Assembly (NCBI GenBank): GCA_015662325.1
Contig: DQUJ01000120.1
Location: forward strand, 1-10,769
Length of the DNA stretch: 10,769 bases
Source: Leucothrix mucor
GTDB lineage: Bacteria; Pseudomonadota; Gammaproteobacteria; Thiotrichales; Thiotrichaceae
Direction of reading: 5' to 3'
The position numbers were made by a program, and so were the translations under genes. The notes beneath the pieces are model-generated. The model was not told the DNA's origin. It saw nothing but the letters and a program-made list of their open reading frames with translations, and made no database searches. The number at the start of each line of letters is the position of its first letter. Positions within the stretch are counted from its first letter, which is position 1. Below are positions 1 to 8,000 of this stretch, piece after piece.

Positions 1-597
1 ATTATAGCCAGTACATGAAAATCCTTTTTGCGCATGAATATCACCCGTATCAAAGGTCTCTTTCATTTCATGTGCGCTAACACCTACTTTATCCTCGCCA
101 TTTAACAACGCATAAAAAACAGGATCGACCCCTTTATAAGCAGGCAACAGTGAGGGATGAATATTTAGAAACTTAAGATTATTAATGTCAAAAACAGGGG
201 CTTTGATCAGCTGATTAAAATGCGCCGCAAGTAACACATCTACCTGCTTATTAATTATAAAATCAACCGCTTCTGGTAGGTTAATATCGACCGTATCGTA
301 TACAGGAATACCCTGCTGCTTGGCCGTTGATGAGATTGTTTTAAGTTTTTTATTTGCGCTAAAAAAGGACAGTACGGCAAAAACATCGGTTACAAAAAAC
401 AAATAGGTGCTGTATCGCCACCCTGTCAGCTTGATCTGCTTTAGGTGCGCGACCATGGCATTGTATTTAGGGTTTAAAACACGTGTGGATCTAATAATGC
501 CAACCACTTCAATAGCATCATCTGCCAATAGATTTTTTAGAACAAGAGAAGAATAAAGGCTTGGGTAGGTACAAAAAACGACGCTTTTTTTATTCAT
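1..597 (-). CDS. Formyltransferase, 10-formyl-THF dependent family (partial, C-terminus beyond left edge)
   Basis: The first 199 codons are present and the frame is open to base 1, so the C-terminus is missing. The protein resembles the catalytic half of methionyl-tRNA formyltransferase (Fmt) and the amino-sugar N-formyltransferases. Visible are the family's catalytic Asn145 and His147 (in NIHPS), the folate-site loop SLLPAYKG (149-156) and catalytic Asp183 (in FDTGDI). These enzymes transfer formyl from 10-formyltetrahydrofolate to a primary amine. A hydrophobic, aromatic stretch near residues 57-80 is unlike E. coli Fmt and more like the accessory formyltransferases. The ATG at 597 is chosen because an in-frame stop lies three codons upstream (607-609). 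No purine-rich Shine-Dalgarno precedes it, so translation may depend on coupling to the AONS gene, which ends 25 bases earlier. Its place directly behind a PKS-AONS pair suggests that it formylates the amino product rather than Met-tRNA. That is inference; a sugar amine is an alternative substrate. Confidence 0.85.
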   Translation of the reverse strand, partial: MNKKSVVFCTYPSLYSSLVLKNLLADDAIEVVGIIRSTRVLNPKYNAMVAHLKQIKLTGWRYSTYLFFVTDVFAVLSFFSANKKLKTISSTAKQQGIPVYDTVDINLPEAVDFIINKQVDVLLAAHFNQLIKAPVFDINNLKFLNIHPSLLPAYKGVDPVFYALLNGEDKVGVSAHEMKETFDTGDIHAQKGFSCTGYN

Positions 598-622
598 GCT
601 GGAGGACTAATATCACAAAGCC

Positions 623-2008
623 TTATGACAGCTTTGCCATTTCATCAACCAAAACATCAATCGTTTGTTTTATTTGCTCTTCGGTATGTGAAGAACAAAT
701 AAAGAAACGCAAACGCGCCATACCTTCTTGTACCGCAGGATAGAAAATTGGTTGTACATTGATGCCACGCTCAAATAAGGCATTGGCTAATCGGCCCGCC
801 ATTGCAGAACTACCTGTGATCACAGGAATAACAGACAAGCCTACGCTAGAACCTACATTCAAGCCCTTCTCACGCGCCAGCTCAATAAACTGTTTACCAC
901 GCGCATTTAAATCTGCAACCCTTTGCGGTTCTTTATCCAGAATTTTTAACGCAGCTAATGCCGCCGCCGCAACAGGTGGCGCAATGCCAACGCTGTATAA
1001 AAACCCAGGCGCAGAAAACTTTAGATGTTCAATTAGCGCATTTTCACCCGCAATATAACCACCGCAACTCGCAAGCGTTTTACTTAGTGTACCCATCCAA
1101 AGGTCGACTTCGTGCCCATCAACACCCGCTTGTTCTTTAATTCCGTGACCGCGTTCACCGAGTACGCCTAAGGCATGTGCTTCATCGACCATCAAAAAAG
1201 CTTTATGGCGTTGCTTGATTTCGATAAAACGTTTTAAATCAGGGTAGTCGCCATCCATGCTGTAGATGCCTTCAATCACAATCAGTACGCGCTCATACTT
1301 TTTACGTTGCTGAAATAGGATTTCATCCAGTGCTTGCCAATCATTATGTGGAAACTGCAAGCGCGTTGCACCTGATAATTGCCCGCCTTGTACGATGCTA
1401 TTGTGGATTAATGAATCATGTAAAATCAGATCTTTTGGTCCAAATAAATAACCAATAGTGGTTACATTGGTGGCATGACCACTAACAAATACGATGCAGC
1501 CATCCACATCATAAAGCTTCGCTAATTCTTGTTCTAACTCTTGTTGAATGGGGCGTTCACCCGCCACAGGGCGACTCGCCGATGCAGATGTGCCGTATTG
1601 ATCAATTGCGTTTTTAGCAGCTTCTGATACATCAGGATGCCCACATAAATCCAAATAGTTATAACTTGCGAAGTTAATATATTCTTCGCCCGCTATTTGC
1701 GTGGTATTACCTGCTGCACCTTCGTGGATTTTAAAAAATGGGCTACTGACACCCATTTGCTTTCCGCCCGTTTCTAAAATACGAATTTGTTGATAACCAG
1801 GAAACTGATCAAAACGACAAAACTCATCGGGTATTTTTGAATTAGCTAATAAAGATTTACGACTACGCTTAACCTCAGGCCCAGACGCTTGATTGCTCAT
1901 TTGCGCTTCAGTTACTTTCTTTAAGCGCTTTTCCAACATTTTTTGGGCTAGCTGATCTTTTACAGAACCGCTTAGACCAAAAAGGTTATTTTTTTTAGAT
2001 TCAGCCAT
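623..2008 (-). CDS. Alpha-oxoamine synthase (AONS/serine palmitoyltransferase-like, PLP-dependent), predicted PKS-releasing enzyme
   Basis: A complete 461-residue fold-type I PLP enzyme of the BioF/Kbl/serine palmitoyltransferase family. The PLP Schiff-base lysine is Lys310 (in GTLSKTLAS). The cofactor-contacting DEAHALG motif is at 275-281. His202 in DSLIHNS matches the PLP-stacking His of the family's DxLxHxS motif, and the LSGAT that follows is reminiscent of serine palmitoyltransferases. The family condenses an amino acid with an acyl thioester, losing CO2 and giving an alpha-amino ketone. The protein is longer than BioF (about 385 residues) because of an N-terminal extension. Residues 1-59 are Lys/Arg-rich, with a predicted amphipathic helix around 16-35, and may dock on the PKS. 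The ATG lies 5 bases after the PKS stop with only a weak AAAGA upstream, which suggests translational coupling. Such an enzyme beside a PKS without a thioesterase fits off-loading of the ACP-bound chain. The amino-acid substrate cannot be read from the sequence. Confidence 0.93.
   Translation of the reverse strand: MAESKKNNLFGLSGSVKDQLAQKMLEKRLKKVTEAQMSNQASGPEVKRSRKSLLANSKIPDEFCRFDQFPGYQQIRILETGGKQMGVSSPFFKIHEGAAGNTTQIAGEEYINFASYNYLDLCGHPDVSEAAKNAIDQYGTSASASRPVAGERPIQQELEQELAKLYDVDGCIVFVSGHATNVTTIGYLFGPKDLILHDSLIHNSIVQGGQLSGATRLQFPHNDWQALDEILFQQRKKYERVLIVIEGIYSMDGDYPDLKRFIEIKQRHKAFLMVDEAHALGVLGERGHGIKEQAGVDGHEVDLWMGTLSKTLASCGGYIAGENALIEHLKFSAPGFLYSVGIAPPVAAAALAALKILDKEPQRVADLNARGKQFIELAREKGLNVGSSVGLSVIPVITGSSAMAGRLANALFERGINVQPIFYPAVQEGMARLRFFICSSHTEEQIKQTIDVLVDEMAKLS
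1832..2008 (-). other. Basic N-terminal extension of the AONS (candidate docking element)
   Basis: AONS residues 1-59 precede the conserved catalytic core. By count they hold 13 Lys/Arg against 5 Asp/Glu. The heptad-like stretch at 16-35 (VKDQLAQKMLEKRLKKVTEA) looks helical. BioF and Kbl lack such an extension. A docking role is inferred from the opposite charge of the PKS C-terminal tail. It could instead be a membrane-association helix. Confidence 0.45.
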
Positions 2009-2013
2009 TATAT

Positions 2014-5000
2014 TTAATCTTTACTTGCTTGCATTGCATCTTCAATCAAAGAGCGCGAAAGTGTTTCGGCATCTTCTTGGCTGACATCTTTTGTATGACC
2101 GTGTCGTGCGGCGGCAATCGAAATATCATCCTCTTTACTTTGAGCCTTCTGAGTATTTTCATCAATCTCTGTTTGCGAACCGTCATCAGGGATTAACTGT
2201 GCAGTGATTCTTTCTGCAATACGCACGATATTAGCGCCTTCGGTTAACGCCATCACAGGCAGTTTAACAGCAAAGCGTTCTTCAATTGCAAGCACAAGCT
2301 CCATTCCCATCAGTGAATCCATACCTAAATCAAAGATCGACTTCTCGGTATCTAGTTTTTCACGCGGCAAACGTAAGATTTGTTCGATTTCATCTAACAA
2401 TAAATCGACCACTAAATCTTGAACTTCGGCTTGATTCATATTGGCAATCAGCGTTTGAATATCTTCAAAATGATCGCTATCCGAGGCTTTTACCATGCGT
2501 TGAAGTTCTTCGTATTTTGCAGAACCTGCCGCTGGCATCACGCGCTGAATAACACCCCAATCAAGATCAATCACCGCAGCGCCTGCTTTTTCGCTTAAGA
2601 TGACTTTTTCCAATAGCTTTAAGGCTTGTTCAGAATTAAGTGCATGACCACCTAAACGCGATTGTAAAGCTTCTTTAGTTTCTTCATTTCGTGCCAGATA
2701 ACCCACATCAGAAATTGCACCCCATGCTACATAACTGGCGGCTAAACCCGCCGATTTACGATAATGCGCTAGTGATTCTAAGTAGCTGTTGGCGGCAACA
2801 TAGTTTGCTTGTCCAGGGTTGCCCACGTAGGTGGTTGCAGAGGAATACATCACAAAGAAATCAAGATCTATATCTTTTGTGACTTTATGTAAATTCCACG
2901 CGCCATTAATCTTAGGTGTCATCACCTTGTTTAGCTGACTTTGGCTCATATTTCGAATCAAACCATCTTCTAACACCATTGCCGCATGTACTAGGCCTTT
3001 TAACGGCGGTATTTCATTTTGGATTTCCGAAATCAAGCGAGTCAATGCAGACTTATCAGATACATCACAGGCTCTTGTAAAAATTCGCACGCCCTGCTCT
3101 TGCAGTTTTTCTATAATGGGTTTGGATTCATCGCTTACATGCGCCGTACGACTAATTAACACCAATGAACGCGCACCATTCTCAACTAACCATGTGGCTG
3201 TTCTTAAACCGAAACCACTCAAACCACCTGTTACGAGATAACTACCATCAGGATTACATACCAATTTTTCTTCTTGGGTATGCAGGGGTTTAATATTTTC
3301 AATAAAATCAGCGGTATTGCAATCATCAAACGATACAATGACTTTACCCACTTGACGCGATTGTTGCATATAACGGAACGCATCATGAATACGTGACGCG
3401 GGGAAATTACGGAATGGCATCGGACGTAAACTACCGTCGTTAAATAATTCCATCATCTCTTTAAAGAGTCTATTGGCTAAATCGGCACGTTCAATTAATA
3501 GTTGATCTGCATCTATGCCAAAGTATGAAATATTATTTCTAAAAGGGCGTAAACCGATCTTACTGTTCTCATAGAAATCACGTTTACCTAATTCTAAGAA
3601 ACGACCAAACGGCTTTAAGATAGATAGGTTACGTGTGATTGCTTCACCTGCTAAGGAGTTTAAAACGATATCAATGCCTTCATCGTTGGTGATTTCCATG
3701 ATTTGATCAGAAAACGCTAAAGAACGCGAATCCATCACATGATCAGCACCTAGTAAACGCACAAAATCGCGTTTTTCATCCGTGCCTGCGGTGGCAAATA
3801 TTTCTGCTCCGCAATAACGTGCGTATTGAATCGCTGCGATTCCCACGCCACCTGCTGCACCGTGAATCAGGATTTTTTCACCCGGTTGAATCTGTGCTAA
3901 ATGCTTTAAGGCATAATAAACAGTAAAGAAAGTAGTTGGAATGGTGGCTGCTTCTTCAAAGCTCCAGCTGGCAGGTTTATGTGTGATTGCCGTTGTTTGG
4001 GTAATTACCCGAGAGCTAAAACACGCAGGTGCAAAACCTAATACTTGATCACCTTCCTTAAACTCACTGACCGCACTACCTACTTTTACAATAGTACCTG
4101 AAACTTCCATTCCTAATGTGGGGCCTGCAAAACCGTTTTCTACAGCCTCATCCGATAGCAGTCCCATGGTATACATTACATCACGGAAATTTAGCCCTGT
4201 TGCATGCGGTCTAATTTCTATTTCATCTGCCTGTACAAAACGCTCAGGTAAGGCTTGCCAATGCAAGTTCTTTAATTGCCCAGGTGTTTTGAAAATTAAG
4301 CTAAAAGGGGGTGCTTTTGAGCTTTTATTTACCCGTGATTCAGACTTTTTAGACTGCAATGTGACTGTTTCCATGCGCATCACATGGCGCACATTTTCAT
4401 CAACAATAACTTCATTTTCTACTGGTTTTTTAGTGTCGACTTCATTTGTCTTAGCATTGCTTCTTAATAATTCATTTAATAAAAGCTGACTGCTTGCTTC
4501 TGCATCAAACATGCCTTGAAGATCAATTAACTGACAATTTAAATCGGGGTGTTCATTCATAACAACACGCCCCAATCCCCACAGCGGTGCTTGCGATGGG
4601 TTATTATCAAAGCTAAATACAGAAGATTCATCCGCGATCACTGCACCGCCCGATGTCACTAGATTAAGCTGTGGAAGATGATCAACATCTTGTGTTTGCA
4701 ATGCTTGAATTAAGTCAACGGTACTTGCACAACGAAGGTTTTGTAATGATTGTAATTCGGCTGTACTTAATGTGTGACTAACCGCATCATGCCACTGTAA
4801 ACCCATTAAATGGACAATTTGATCACAATGAATATCTGACTTATTTAAGGTCTCAATGATATGTTGGAAACCCTGATGTTTATTTATTGTATTATTTGCA
4901 TTATTCGCTGAACGCTTTGCTTGATTCTCTGCAGAAGATTGCACATCAATAGAGAAACGCGTAGGCCCCAAACGCTGATATTTATCAGCTGATTCAACCA

Positions 5001-8000
5001 TCACTATTTGATGGCCTGCTTTTTTAAGTTCTGCTTCAAGCTCGTGTGCTAATGTGTTTGAAACATCATCTTGATCTTTCAAGATCATCCACGTTTGTGT
5101 TTGTTCGCTAAGATTTATTGCGGATGAATTTAGTGTTACGAACTCATCTTTGTGGCTGGCTATGATTAAAAATGCGCCGACATCACCTGCCGCCTTCTTT
5201 TCAATAAGAGGTTCTATTGCATCAAAACCCACTTCTTTTAATGCGCTTCGCCACTCATTGGCGGTCATCAATAACGGCACGGGGTTATTTGTATCCGTTG
5301 TGTGCGTCCACCAATCTGTTTGCAAACCGAAGGTCATATCCATAAAGCGGTCTGCTTGGCGCTCTAGCAAGAGTAAAACACCTTTGGGCGAAAGCAGTTG
5401 TTTGATATTACGTTGCGCTTTTTGTAAATCATCACTTTGATACAGTGTGTTTGCCGCAATAACAATATCGTAACTACCCAACTCAATATCACCCAGCGCA
5501 TCTTTATCAACGGACTCGTGACTAAAATCGAACTCACTCAAATCGAGATTGTGGCAGTGTACAAAATGCCAAGTCTCAAGATCAAAGCCTGCTTTTAATA
5601 GTAATTCATCGTTCAAATGACTGTAGACGTAATCACATTGATTAGCGGGCAATAAGGGCAATATTAATTGACTGATTTCAGTGTCGCTTCCACCTATTTC
5701 CAAGATACGTAACCGTTTATTTGCAGGCCAATCAGCAACAATATCTTTAATCGTTTGCTGCAATGCCACATTCATACCGTGATTACTAGGTGATGCACCG
5801 CTCAAGTGTTCTTGAACGCTACTCTTTTCAGAAAATAATAAACTTTCAGGAGTTACTTTATGCTGCAACACATCCGCTAAATGTTTACCACAGCGACCCA
5901 GCAATAATAATTCAGGCAAGTATGCGGGGGAATCACCCAGCACTGATAACCAAATATCTTCTGCGGCAGGTAAATCGCTATCTACGTTTAATAGCCACTG
6001 ACCTTTTTCATAACTGGCTAAATCATCTTCGACTAGCATACTTAACAAGCGTGATAATAAAGGTAACTTACTCGATTCGATATGCGCCTGTTCTGCTAGT
6101 GATTTAAGCGTAAACTCATCACCTGTTGGGTTTAATTGTCGAATTGCCTGCCATGCAAACATGGAGACGATTAAATCAAAAAGCGGCAAAACTTCTTGAT
6201 AATGACGTATCCGCTGCAGCTCGCTTTCTTTACTGGATAAAAATTGACGTGCCGCAACCACAAGTGCGGTTGCTTCTGGCATTGGTGACGCATTGCCTTT
6301 TAGCAAGTGTGGCATCAGCAATGCTTTAAATTCATAACTTGCAGGTAAGGTTGATGCGCTACGCGTTAACTGAACACCACGGAAGCGACAGGTTTTTAAT
6401 TCCGCTAGTACTTTTCCTTGATCATCCAACAAATAGAAATCAGCCAATACCGACTGAGGACTTTGCTTGATTATATCTACTTTCAGGTAACTTAAATCCT
6501 GCATACTGTGATAATAATAAAGCTTGCCCATTTGCACGGGGATTAATGCGGCTTGTTTGCCTTGCTCGATATCGCCAGAGAAAATATCAACCAACACCTG
6601 AAAACCGGCATCCAACATTGCGGGGTGTAAATGATACTGATCATATTCAGCTGTGATCTGTTCTGGTTTTGTCAATTTTGCTAATGCGCCTAATTGCCCA
6701 GTAGAAGAAACCCAAACCTCTTCTACACCTTGAAAATCGGGACCATAACTTAAACCTACTGCTTCGGTTAATTTGTAATGCCCCGCAGAAGTGATGGTGT
6801 GATCCGCTTTTTTAATAATGGTGGCAGTGTTAATCGCCTCGGGTTCGCTACGATTAATATCACCCAGTAAGCGACCCACTACGTTTTCAGTCCATGGGTT
6901 GTCGGTTAAACGATCACGACTGGTAATAATAAAACTACCGTCTTTTGGCACTAATTTAAAACGAATCACTTTGCTATGATCGAGCACAATAGGCGCCCTA
7001 ATTTCTATATTCTCAATTTCCCACTGAGGTACTTTATCGCCCGATTTAGCATCTTTGTTTTTATTATCATCCGTGCTAAACCATTCTGAGGAAGCCGCTA
7101 ATGCCATTTCAATATAAGCCGCCGCAGGCATTACTGCTCCGCCATCCACCACATGATCAGATAAATAATGCAATATTTGTGGATCGAGCTGGTTTTCCCA
7201 TAAGGCATCAAATTCTTTTAAGCGATACCCCAATAAGGGATGTTCACGATGACGATTAACCAGATCATGACCTTCTGGCGTTAAAGTGTACCAATGTTTT
7301 TCGCGTTGCCAAGGATAACGAGGCAAATCAATATGCTCGCCCTTTTCTGGGAACGCGCGCTCAATATCCAAGCTACAACCGGTCAAAACACAGGCGTATA
7401 AGCTATTCAATACGGCGTTGAGTGTTTCTCCTTGACGTTTAATAGTTGGAATCGCTAACGCAGTAATTTCTTTTTCACGTGCACATTCTGTTACATAAGT
7501 GCGCATGACGGGGTGCGGACCAATTTCTAAAAATACCTGATAATCATCTTCTAGCAAACATTCCACTGCAGAACCAAATAACACAGGCTTGCGAATATTA
7601 TCCCACCAATAAGTGGCATCGAGTTTTTTACCCTGAAGCGCTTTGCCAGTAACCGTTGAATAATAAGTGCGGCTCGTTTTACTTAATGTAAGATTTCCAA
7701 GTGATTCAATAATCTCATCTTTCACTGGATTCATCGCGGGGCTATGGAAAGCATAATCCAAATCCAACAAACGATAAAACAAACTTTGCGATGAAAAGTA
7801 ATCGCCTAATGTTTGTAATGCATCCAAAGAACCCGACAACGTAACCGATTTAGGGCTATTGATACCTGCGATGCTAATTTCAGAACCCAGCTCAAACTCT
7901 TCAATAAGTTCGGCGACTTTATCTGCAGACATTGCCGCCGCCGCCATTCGACCAACGCCACGGGTTTTACCCTGCGCATGGCTACGTTCATAAATAACGT

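Noticed and set aside
598..622. GGAGGA close to the formyltransferase start as a Shine-Dalgarno
   Set aside because: GGAGGA is on the plus strand. On the coding (minus) strand it reads TCCTCC, which cannot pair with 16S rRNA as an SD.
2014..2200. Thioesterase or reductase release domain at the PKS C-terminus
   Set aside because: Only 59 hydrophilic residues follow the ACP, with no GxSxG or Rossmann motif.
4118..4489. Plus-strand open frame of 123 codons (and similar ones at 561-743, 759-1058, 5790-6107, 8585-8860)
   Set aside because: They lie wholly or almost wholly opposite strongly conserved PKS or AONS coding sequence, and their translations show no family resemblance. They are shadow frames.
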